Below are positions 12,860 through 43,400 of a DNA stretch of 64,000 bases, one piece after another. Source of the DNA: Pagrus major (Eukaryota; Chordata; Actinopteri; Spariformes; Sparidae). Positions within the stretch are counted from its first letter, which is position 1, and each line of letters begins with the position of its first letter. The DNA lies in NCBI RefSeq assembly GCF_040436345.1, contig NC_133223.1, positions 4,093,847 to 4,157,846 on the forward strand. Direction: 5' to 3'. The notes under the pieces are model-generated. The model saw only the letters and a program-made list of their open reading frames with translations, ran no database searches and had not been told where the DNA came from. The position numbers and the translations under genes were made by a program.

Positions 12860-13602
12860 TGAAATGGGTGTTGCAGACTGAACTGGCAACCGAGAGTCCC
12901 GGGGCAGGTCCTGCCATTGCGTCGCCAAGAGTCCGGAGGCTGAGGTTTGAGTGGACATTTCTGGGAAAGCCTCCAAAGCTCCGTTTTGCCAAGGAGAACC
13001 TGGGGAGAAGCACAGAGTCCGCGCAGGTTCCTTGCATTTTGTCTCAGATTCCTCCTTCCTGCGCCCAGAAGACCGTCTCACAGTTTGATGGAAATGAACT
13101 ATGCCTGAAGATCATGTGGCGAGGTTAACTTATTAGGATGTAAACGTAAGAGAGTGTTTAGAGACGTGACGCGGTCCAAAGACTTTTCGCCGAAAAACTT
13201 GATTTATTTCCTCTGGGGGCTGAGGAATTGCTTGAGAGATTTGTGTGTCTGTAAGAGATGGTCTTAACTCCTGATCCGGGATTATACTACTTGAAAACGG
13301 AAGTGTTGCTGGGATGAAGTTGTGGATGTAACTGTTTACGCACCACCAGTCTCTTCTCTTATTATTCGCCTCGTCTGTCACATAAAGAGCAGACAGTGAA
13401 GTGGATTTCCTCGGCAGAAGGCATGCTCTGAAACGCATTACTGGCAGACTATTATGTGCCGACCCTGCACACTGTCTGTCTCTAATTTTAATTAACTGGT
13501 TAACAACCACAGATGCACTAAAGGCGCGCCAGGATCGCGGCTCCACCACTGGATCTATATCGTTCCCTCAGTGAGTGTTACTTTATCTGACATCTCGCCA
13601 GA
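12860..13602 (+). promoter_or_regulatory. ccdc80: Probable ccdc80 promoter / 5' untranslated region
   Basis: This stretch immediately upstream of the ccdc80 start is richer in G+C and CpG than the surrounding intergenic DNA, especially at 12,880-13,060 and 13,490-13,600. I infer that the transcription start and 5' UTR, perhaps with a non-coding first exon, lie here. No TATA box or unambiguous splice donor could be fixed by eye. Confidence 0.35.
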
Positions 13603-33626
<20,024 letters not shown>

Positions 33627-34182
33627 TGTCTAACGTATTTCCTACCCCTTCCTCCAGCAGGCAGGTGGCTCAGATGGAATGAGGTCCTTGAATGTTTTGT
33701 AGCACTTAGTGAAAGCCTTAAAACTGTTGCTTTCACCTATCCAGTTCTTTGATATAGCATGTAGCATAGTATGCTGCAAGTAATGGTAACTTGCAAGAGG
33801 CTTCAGTTAGAGCCGGTTAGTAAGTGTGTGCTGTGTAGATGAGCCAGGAGGTTCAGGGATCTGTTGTTTACTTAGTTCTTGTTTTATGGATTCAAACAAG
33901 TCAATTCTGACTTCAAACAAAGAGTGTTTTGCACGTTATTATATTATCTGTATGCTTCACTTGCCTCCCAGGTCAAATTTACTTATTCATGTTATCAGCA
34001 CAGTACTTTATTTTGTAGATAATGGGCTAAAATAAGACATATATGTATTTATTGGACATCTGTTGCATTTGAGGTGCATTTATCAAGTATTTTATGAAAA
34101 GAAGCTGTCACATTATTTCTCTTTTGTAAAATTTCTGTTGCTACACAATGTTCTTATTTATACTCGATTGTTCTATATGACA

Positions 34183-34188
34183 AATAAA
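34183..34188 (+). terminator. ccdc80: ccdc80 polyadenylation signal (AATAAA)
   Basis: AATAAA in ATATGACAAATAAACATTTG, about 560 bp after the stop codon, followed by T/G-rich sequence. It is the best candidate for the 3' end. The 3' UTR would be 33,627 to about 34,210. Confidence 0.6.
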
Positions 34189-34209
34189 CATTTGTTTACT
34201 TCCAGTAAT

Positions 34210-34890
34210 GGTCTTGAAATTGCTTATTGTACACAGTATATCAGCATTCACCTGTTGAGTTTCACTTCAAACTCTTCTTTTAAGCTACATCTCCTCCTAG
34301 TGGCCTATTAAGATGATAAAGGTAAATTACTTGACAGTATATTTTATTGGCCATTTAATAAAGTTAACAAAATGATATATACATTAAAAAAAATGTGTGC
34401 TGTACCTCAGTAGGAATATAAAATAAAAAGATGGCTATTAACCCCCTCAACCCCACGGTCTCTTCAGTAGATCTAATATTGAAAAAATCTGAACCTTTAT
34501 GTTTAAATATGTTTGAATTTGCAAATGATTCATTTCCGCATAAAAAATGTGCACACAAATTTCCAGATCGGAAATCTGAACTTTGAATATGGGCAGGTTC
34601 AAATTCCTTTTTCATTTTGTTGACACATTAGATTAAAGTTATTACTGAGGGAATTTTGAATATCTGTTTTTATCACCCCATAAGTCAGAGAACATGCACC
34701 ACCCATAAGAAAAATCAATTTTGCCATGTTTTCAGGACTAAAATATTCTATAATGGATAGATGATATATTGAAAAACCCCTAGGTAATATAGATACAGTA
34801 GGAAAAAAACTGGAGGGTTTGGTGTATGTAAGTGCTGCTGAGGTGGAGATTTCTGAGAGAAATCTCATTTTGAGAAAGCCACCTTACATT
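34210..34890. other. Intergenic, diverged repeat
   Basis: A segment near 34,808 (ACTGGAGGGTTTGGTGTATG, then AAGTGCTGCTGAGGTGGAGATTTCTG) is matched with about 80-90% identity near 35,792, in the same orientation on the other side of the 772-bp copy B. No gene recognised. Confidence 0.5.
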
Positions 34891-35662
34891 GAATTGTAAA
34901 TGTTATGAATGAAAGGAACAAAAGGATTTTGCTCCAGATACTCTGTGGCTCTTTTCTCACAGGTAAGTGGTCAAACAGATAAAGCAGTGGCAGATATTCT
35001 TGCAACCTGGAAACCTTAAAGGTTTTCTTTTTGATGGTTTGTTAATTATCTATAACACAATTTCATTCTAAAACCAGCAAGAGCAAGCTAAATTTTGAAA
35101 TCCAACTGGAAAAAAAGAACGTGCTGCTGCTGCAGGCTCAGGGGCTGTGTGCTTTGTGCTTCAGTTAGCGGCTGAACGAGTGCCACTGCTGCTGCTCACT
35201 TGTTCTTTGGATACTGAGTTAGCTAGCTACTGAAAAGCAACACTATTTCTGCCATTCTTATACCACGAGCTCGTACGATGGTAGACAGACAGGTAGCCTG
35301 TCCAATCTTTTATTGGCCCAAATATGATGATTGGATGAGCTTATTAGAGGCTACAGATACTGATTTTTTCCTTTTATTTGTCATAGCATTTGATTTATTG
35401 ATTGCTGTTGTGATGATAAAGAGATTTTCTACAAATATAACCAAAATGCTTCTGGAATAACTTACCAACCCTTGCTTTAACCATTAGAATAAGTAATTTC
35501 TTACAGCTCACGCAGTAAGTGTCTTTTTATTAGAAAACGGTACCCATTTGTGACAGCAGTATGTCTGCACACTCTTTTACCATGAGGTGACTGAAGGAAA
35601 AACTTTGTCTTGCTTATCAGCAGGCCCACACCAGGGTCTGTGAGCACTTTTTCCCCTAATGT
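34891..35662 (+). repeat. 772-bp repeat, copy B (downstream of ccdc80)
   Basis: Second copy of the sequence at 31,279-32,050, in the same orientation. Differences include GGTTTGTTAATTATCT against GGGTTGTTAATGATCT. It sits within a diverged repeat that continues on both sides. Confidence 0.9.
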
Positions 35663-36440
35663 ACAGGATATGTATTGTAAAATTCAATACATTTTTAGAC
35701 AAAAAATGGTGAATGGTGTTCTTTAAATCAGGCTGTGAATGAATTATAAAGTAACCTATCAGAAAACACCTTCAGAATACAGATAGAAGTGACACTGGAA
35801 AGTTTGGCATATGTAGGTGCTCCTGAAGTGCAGATTTCTGCCGTTTACATTTTTAGACAGCAATTAGTGAATCACCATGAATATGAATGAATTTGAATAT
35901 TTTACTTTAAACATGCAATGAGGATACCTAATAAAAAATGCACTTACTTGCTTAAATGTGCAACTGAACTAAACACCTAAATGTGTATTTTGGACATTTT
36001 CTTTCCAATGATCTGACTGCAAAATCTCAAATTGACCAGGTAATGATGAAATGGTGTTTTCACCTGTAGTTACAAAGACATGTATTTTCTACTTTTATTC
36101 TCCTCCCTTTTAGAGCTCCTGCTTCACTACTCTCCCTCTCCATGGTCCAAAAACTGGTCCACAGTTTTCATCCACAATCAGTCTTTTCTTTCTCCACCCT
36201 CTCATGTTCGTCAACATTACCTTTTGTCCCCATTCTTCTTGACACATCTATGCTCCCTTTCCTCCCTCACATTTTCATCTCCTCTCCTATAAGACTGCAG
36301 TTTTTCACCTTTTAGATGCCACTGATGTTACTTAAACTCAGACAACATTAAAGTAGTTTACTTGCAGTTTATTTCAGAACAACAGTCAAACATGACAAAA
36401 ATTCACGGCATGAGCAAGAGCAAAAAATATTTCATAGTAT
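35663..36440. other. Convergent intergenic region between ccdc80 and slc35a5
   Basis: AT-rich sequence holding the diverged repeat partner noted near 35,792. The boundary between the two transcripts' 3' ends lies here. No coding feature was found. Confidence 0.45.
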
Positions 36441-36448
36441 TTCACAGA

Positions 36449-36454
36449 TTTATT
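36449..36454 (-). terminator. slc35a5: Candidate slc35a5 polyadenylation signal
   Basis: TTTATT on the + strand, AATAAA on the minus strand, about 0.9 kb beyond the slc35a5 stop codon. Another AATAAA lies at 36,368-36,373. I cannot tell which is used. Confidence 0.35.
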
Positions 36455-36464
36455 ACATCAGTAC

Positions 36465-36540
36465 TAAAAAAGGTAAAAAAAAAAAAAAAGAAGAAGAAGG
36501 AACTGAACTGAACTGAAGAAGAAGAAGGAAAAAAAAGGTT
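36465..36540. repeat. Polypurine A/AAG-rich tract
   Basis: A nearly all-purine run of poly-A, GAAGAAGAAGG and GGAAAAAAAAGG, with a short TGAAC repeat in the middle. It falls in the expected slc35a5 3' UTR. Confidence 0.8.
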
Positions 36541-37359
36541 CAGGGCCGAGTAGAGAACCAAGACCCTGTTTGTTGTGCTTTCAGAAATTCAGGCTGGTCT
36601 ATTAAGCTCATAGTTCTGGTTCACGTTTAAGTAAATACACTGTTTGAGCCAAAAAATAGAAAGCCCTGCACTGGAACTGAAACAACTGTCCTGATGTGTT
36701 TACATTTCTGGCAATTTATAGAATACAATTACATGGACATTGTTCAAGCTATGGTTGGTGAATTTGTGTTGTACTGTGTTGCGTGTTGCGTTGTGTTTAA
36801 GTCTCCAACCTTTTAAATTTGACCATTGATTGAATAAATACTCCTTTCACAGTTTCAACAACAATTACAAATAGTGTAAAGCCTTACAATCATCAAACTG
36901 TCTGAAATGTGGCTGCTGGTCATTCAACTTATACAGTAAATCAACTGCAAGTAGTCAAATAGCAGTACATACAACAGAAATCATTGAAGGAAGTAAACTA
37001 TCAATAACATAATCCCTTAATGATCCAGAAGAATAAAGAAAATATGGTGAAAATGATTTCCCTTTACATATAATGATGTATTACTGGTGTTTTTCTTTCA
37101 CTACTTAATTCAACAGCCCTCATACACAGACAGGCACATTTCAAAATATACACAATAGCCTTAGTTACCACAAGAGTCTGACAGAGTTCATGACACAGTC
37201 TCTCATCTCTGTCATTCATCGCTCGCTTGCTGAACATCATTCAAGTAAATGCTTTGAAAGAATCTGCAACCATGCTATGTCCAGGACCACAGGTCTATGG
37301 TGTATTGGAATATAAAGGCAGTGAAGAAGAAAATCTTCTGTCCTATAGGTAAGTCAGTG

Positions 37360-37428
37360 CTACAAAGACTCCTCCTCAGATTCACTGTCTGTGTTGGTCT
37401 TTGTTAGGAGCTCCAGCTCCTCGCCGTC
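37360..37428 (-). CDS. slc35a5: slc35a5 coding exon 9 and stop
   Basis: Only 23 codons including the TAG stop: [22 protein letters not shown], the acidic cytosolic tail. Acceptor ATAG|GACGG. The tail position and composition match the human protein. Confidence 0.9.
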   Translation of the reverse strand, partial: DGEELELLTKTNTDSESEEESL

Positions 37429-40400
37429 CTATGGAAGAAAACGTAAAAAGAGCAAATCATAATGCGTGGAGATGTGATGGAATTCAGTGGACAAACCTGC
37501 AGACACAAAGGTATTTAGAATCATCACAACTTTCTAAGTTGAGTGTGGGTCATGGATACAACCTCAAAGTCCTGCTAAGTCCAGGACAGTGTCCTCATAT
37601 GGCCCCTATAGAGATCTGTTTGTTTAATAACTTCCTCTTTCAAAATCCAATAGACAGCACTGACCTAATGAAATTAAATGAGGTAAAGCACCAGCATGAG
37701 TCTGAATGCTGTTTTCAGCAGAGAAGAGAATCAGGTTTCCTCCTACACTGAAGAAATCACATTATAGAAAAAAAAAAGAGAGAGCCAAGTTTCCGACAGA
37801 GAACTTGGTATGTGTGGGAGGAGAGGAAGGGGCTTAACATGGCAGTTAGGTGAGTGACGCTGTGTGAGAAAAGGAGTGTGTGGCTTGTGTGCATGGTTAG
37901 TGAAGATTTGTGTTTTTTGTGGTTTTCTCCCTACCCCTCTGGACCTCTCGAACACCTCTCCGTTGATGACCCGCAGTTTTTCCTGCTGCAGGCTGTACTC
38001 CAGGTCCTTGGGCCGACTGGCATTGTAGATAAAGATGGCCAGTAGGACCATGGGAGCCTGGAGGAAGAAGTCCAGCGAAGGGTGGAAGTCAAAGAGGAAG
38101 AAGGAGAGTGCTGTAACCAGAACTGTGGTGATCTGGCCTGTCAGCACATGGAACATGTTGTCTCTGAATTTCAAGATGAAGGCCACAGATAAACCCAGGG
38201 CCGCTGAGGAGAAGATAGAGAAGAGTCTCAGTTTATCAAATGCACACTTTAAATTTCTTTGTCGTATACTATATATACATAGACAACTTGTGAGCCTTAA
38301 TGTCGAAACTGTCGAGTAGGGAGGGATTACGTATTAGAGGACATTGATTGGCGGTTATTGTAGCCAATACCATTAGTGCTCAATGTGTATTACAACCCCT
38401 GCCATGGAGCTATTTTCAATTCAATTCAATTCAAAGGGGCTTTATTGGCATGAAAGTTTAACAACAATGTTGCCAAAGCATCAAAACACAACTTGTCCAA
38501 ACACTCGGACAGAACACAACAAATAACAACACAAACACAACACCAAGATTGATTTACATTAATTATATATACAGTATATACAGTGAATATATATATAGTC
38601 TCTCTCTGTCTCTCTCTCTCGCTCTCTCTCTCTGTCTCTCTCTCTCTCTCAATTCAAAGGGGCTTTATTGGCATGAAAGTTTAACAACAATGTTGCCAAA
38701 GCATCAAAACACAACTTGTCCAAACACTCGGACAGAACACAACAAATAACAACACAAACACAACACCAAGATTGATTTACATTAATTATATCTACAGTAT
38801 ATACAGTGTGTGTGTGTGTGCGTGTGCCTGCGTGTGTGTGTGTGTGTGTCGGTCATTCACTGTCCCTCAGGTTGTGGCATGTTGACACATATTGGGCAGC
38901 AGATATGCCCTGTCTCCTTCTCCCAGGAGTATTTTTAATTTTGATGTCGTTCATCTATTTGAACTCTGAGATTACCGAATTAAACTTATTAAAATAAATG
39001 TTCCTGGTTCCATTGAATGTTTTACATTGTAGGAGAAAGTGCATCTCTGTCTCAACCTCACCTGTCGAGCAGTGACCACATGTTGTGTTTTCTTTTGGTT
39101 GCCATGATTGTTTGTGTCTTCCTGTTTGGATTGTCAGTTTGTGGTCACTGAGCCTGTACCTGGTGAGGATCTGTCTCTGCTTTCTATCAATTTCTTCAAT
39201 TCAATTCAATTCAACAGGCTTTATTGGCATGACTGTGTGTTACAATATTGCCAAAGCAAAGGATTACAGAAAAAAGAATACACAGATAATTAATGATTAA
39301 TAATAATTAAAAAAAATAGTTAATTAATAAATAAAAAGAAGAAAGGAAAGTGTATGTGTGTGTGTGTGTGTGTGTGTGTTGATGTTGGTGGTACATATAT
39401 ATATGATATATACAATAAATAAATAAATAATTAAGAATGAAACAATTAAGTTTCTCAGGTTCCACTGGCTGTCCTCAGGTCATGACAAGAGGTGATGAAT
39501 TCAGCTGCAATGCTCTCACTTTTGGGCACAGTCTATCTCTGACAGTAGAGAGATATTCTGCTATTTCATAATCTCTTTTTAGGGCTAGATAACATTCTAA
39601 TCTTCTTCTTTCCAATGTTCCAGGAAGGTTTCTTTACATTGTGTTATAATTTGCTTTACTCTGATTGGTGTTTGGAGAGCAGCGTTGTTGTGAGGCTGGT
39701 CAGACTGTGTCTGAGAGGGGGCAGTTAGCCTCAGTCATTATATCCTGGAGGACAGTGAGTGAGCAAATCATTGTGACACCATGTTTCTGTCAGTACAATT
39801 ATATCAATGTCTTTGATAGATTTCATTAATTCAGGGTTTCCGCTCTTCAGCTCAAAGGTTGAGGAGTGGAGACACTGAATATTCCAACAGCTTATATGAA
39901 ATGAGTGCATTAAAACAATCAAAATTAACCTGTACAGTGAGACAAATATTAAAACACCTACAACTATCTATACATTTATAATACTAAATAATAATTTCAT
40001 ACGAATTCCATGGAGGTACGTACTATTTTCACTAATATTACCATTGTACTGAATACTACTATTGCTATTATTACTATTACTAACTAACAATATATTTCCA
40101 TGTTGTTCTGTTACTCAAATGGGAAAGTGTTCAGAGTATGTCTATCTTAGCTGGACAGAAGCCGGGTGCACAGGAGGTGAGCTACATGTCAAAGTAGAGG
40201 ACTCTGTCTGACCAGGTCACTGGGAGCTCAAACACAAGCAGTTAAGTGATGAGAGGTCCAAACACAACCCAAGCAGAGCCGAACGCAGCATCCAAGACCA
40301 ACTGCTGCCACTTTGATGACAGGAATACAGTAACCTTGTCGGATTTGGCTCCCGGCAACCCGCGGCCTAACGTTGGTCAGCTAAGAGGACCGTGAACGTT

Positions 40401-43400
40401 AACATCATGTCTAAGTGAGCAAGTGGTAACTGTCTAACAGCAGCTAAATTTGTAAACCACCTCACTACTGGATTCATGTCGTCAAACTGGCTGCAGTTTG
40501 TCTCAGAGTTTGAGTTGGGTCCTGACTCCAGCTGTGTTCACTTGGAGCCCGGTACAGTTAGCCACTGTTAGAGGTTACTTTAGCAACAAGTAAAGCCATC
40601 GGGTCATCAGGAAGCTCCATAAATCACAGAGGGTTCAGGCAGAGCAGCCAGAGGACATTAGAAGGAAAACCAGAAAATATTGTCTCCATAAAATATGATC
40701 CAGTTTTATGAAAATCACTAAAAAAAGTTATAAATTAGTGTTTTTGTAAAGTAATCTGTGTGCCGCAGCCCCCAGAAACACTCCACTCCAGCAGCATCTT
40801 TCTGACATGAAATCAGTTGCCCACTGCTTAAAGTTGAAGATTGATTGATGGGTGGATGGCATGACATTATTGGTTGAAATTGGTTGGTTCAAGCTACGAT
40901 AAGCACTCGTGACATTTTGTTTTATAGGACGAAGACATGACTTGGTTTTGATATAAAAATACAAAGAAATTGATTTTTTTGTAAGTAGTTTTTGTCATAT
41001 ATTGTTAAATAGTTTAATGATCGTGGATGTAATCTGAATGGTTAAAAAGGCATTTTTCATTTCAGCTCGACTTCAACATTGTTTCTCTTATGAGCCTATT
41101 ATTCTTCCACAACACAAAGGAGATTCTGATTCCATCTGCTTTGTTTTGTTGTTCTAGTGGTTGGCTGTTACAGATCTGGTGATCTTATATCATGCTTAAG
41201 CAGTTACGGGCTATCAATTTGATATTGGATTAGGCTTGATTGCATGAAAGGGTACTGTTGGGCCTTGGCGGAGGTATCCACTCAACTGGGTGCCTTCCTA
41301 GTAGCTTTTTTATTTATTTGAATAACTCTGCAGCTTTTGTTTGGAGACAGTCATCCAGTCACTGTTCTTACAATAAAGTCTAAACAACAGCAAAATAAGC
41401 CTGTGTTGTCCAGAAAAATAGCCCGTTTTTTTTTGTTTAAACAATCTGTGTTTATATAAAGTAGCAAGGGCGGATATAGCGTGATTTTGTGATATCACAT
41501 CAAACAGTCCTGGGAATAAGGTTACTGGTTGTTGGACATGAAAACTGGAGATCATGGTCATTAAAGTTGGGTTCTTTTATACAAAGTTTAATGAGAAGAC
41601 TAATACTACTTTTACGCTGGTTAGCTTAGCTTAGCATAGCATATAAACAGGAGGCAGTGGAAAACAGATAGCTTGGCTCTGTCCAAAGAAAAAAAAATCC
41701 CTCTACCAGCATCAAAGTAACACATTATATTAAGTTTGTCAATGTGGTATGAACTAGTTTTTTTTCCATGTTACATGTTAACTAGTGAGCTGAAAAGATG
41801 CTGGTAGGATGGATGGAAGGAGGATTTTTTTTTTTTTTACTTTTGTACAAAATCAGGCCCTTTCCAGGGCTGTTTCCCCTTGCTTCTGGCCTTTCTGCTA
41901 AGATAAGATAATCTTCTCCTGGCTGGAGCTTAATATTTAACAGACAGAAAAGTGGTGTCAAGCTTCTTTGCTACCTCTTGGTAAGAAAGCAAATAATCCT
42001 ATGTTACAAAATGTCATACTATTCCTTTGAGTAGTTTAAGCTGCCTAAACTTAACCATTGGGGCATCAGATACATCATTTGTTTAGATGTTACTGACATA
42101 TGAGCTCTTTTGTCATTTATGTATGTGAGGACTTGGTTCTTCTCCACTGTTAACTCACCAGTCACCACCATCAGACCCAGGGAGTAGATGTTATGTCCAT
42201 GGAGGAGGCCACAGTGCATGGTAAGGCCTCTTGCCTCACTGCTGAGCCCAAGGGTCAGACCATTAAACACCACACCAAAGGCATACCTACAAGATTATGC
42301 AGACTATGGTTAGAATGGAATAACTGACTGCAACTATGTGTCTTCTGCCTTCTCATTTTTTCCATAGGTCGCTCTCACAATTTACTGTTCTGGATGAAGA
42401 TGCTCTCAGTGAGCTGGTCTCCTTCTTTGAGGATCTTTTCATTGTAGATGTTGGCCATGGCGGCAATGAAGCACTGGAGGACTAGCAGGATGTGACCAAC
42501 ACCCAACGATTGAAGCTTCCCCACTAACCTGTCCCTCCAGGCCGGTCCAGGCAGGGACGACGCCCATGATTCGCTGGCACTGTTGTAGGAGAGAAAATAC
42601 AAACAAGAGAAATTAAAACAACATAACTGACTCAAATTTATTCCAAAATAAGGCATACAATAGGGTGTGAGATTCTGGAGAATCATACATATTGATTAAC
42701 AACTGTATTAAACCCCGATAGACTGTAAATAGTATGTCCTATGAGGCAAAAATTATCCTCACTAAGATTCTTACACGTCTTTTAAGTTGTCGAAGTTGAA
42801 CTCAAAGGACCATCAAAGTCAGATTTCAGTTCTTTGGGAGCATGATAAGTTTGCTCAAGTGATGCAGTCTTCAAACCCAACTGATGTTGGCTCAAGTGAC
42901 AAGTTTGAAAATAAAAAACTGGAGGTGTGGGGTTAGAAAGACGCGAGCATATAGACCTCTGTAGCCCAATCCTCATATCTGGCTGCTAGCTGCCTTAAAG
43001 CTATATTAGCTACTACCTGCACCTAACATCTTAACATCTCCAGATGAACTGTTGGCGGTCAAGTTGTATTGTGGGTAATGTAGGCAACAAGTTTGACAAG
43101 GAGGGAGAATGCATGGAATAAAAAAGTCAATATCACTAGTTCTGCTGCATTCTCTTTTCAGGTAGTTCATTCATCACCTATAATGTATGTCTGCATTCAT
43201 ATTACCTGCTGTTCCTCATCTGCTCCAGCAGCTGTGTGTAGAGTAGGCAAGAGTTGGAAGGGGTGGAGAGGGGGTTTGAGTGGAGACCTGGTACAGCTAG
43301 GGCTTTCTGGCTGCTCCCTGATCCTGTCGTCAAGGAAACGATAGACAGGAAGAGGACAACTAATGCTGCCCACTGAACCCAGGACAGGCGCCTCCTGAGG

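Larger units (their letters stand above)
38405..39925 (-). mobile_element. LINE retrotransposon fragments with three 3' tails (slc35a5 intron 7)
   Basis: Three copies of a 3' end read on the minus strand as ...GCCAATAAAGC...(TTGAA)n: at about 38,405-38,580, 38,649-38,810 and 39,194-39,260. The first two are nearly identical over about 160 bp and are separated by a (TC)n tract. About 38,940-39,100 encodes, on the minus strand, a LINE C-terminal Cys/His motif ([15 protein letters not shown]). About 39,731-39,922 encodes an endonuclease N-terminal piece ([20 protein letters not shown]). All are broken and 5'-truncated. The LINE clade is uncertain. Confidence 0.75.

Noticed and set aside
12506..13549. 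Overlapping 80-138 codon frames on both strands upstream of ccdc80
   Set aside because: They fall in a CpG-richer promoter-like region where chance frames are longer. No recognisable domain or splice structure.
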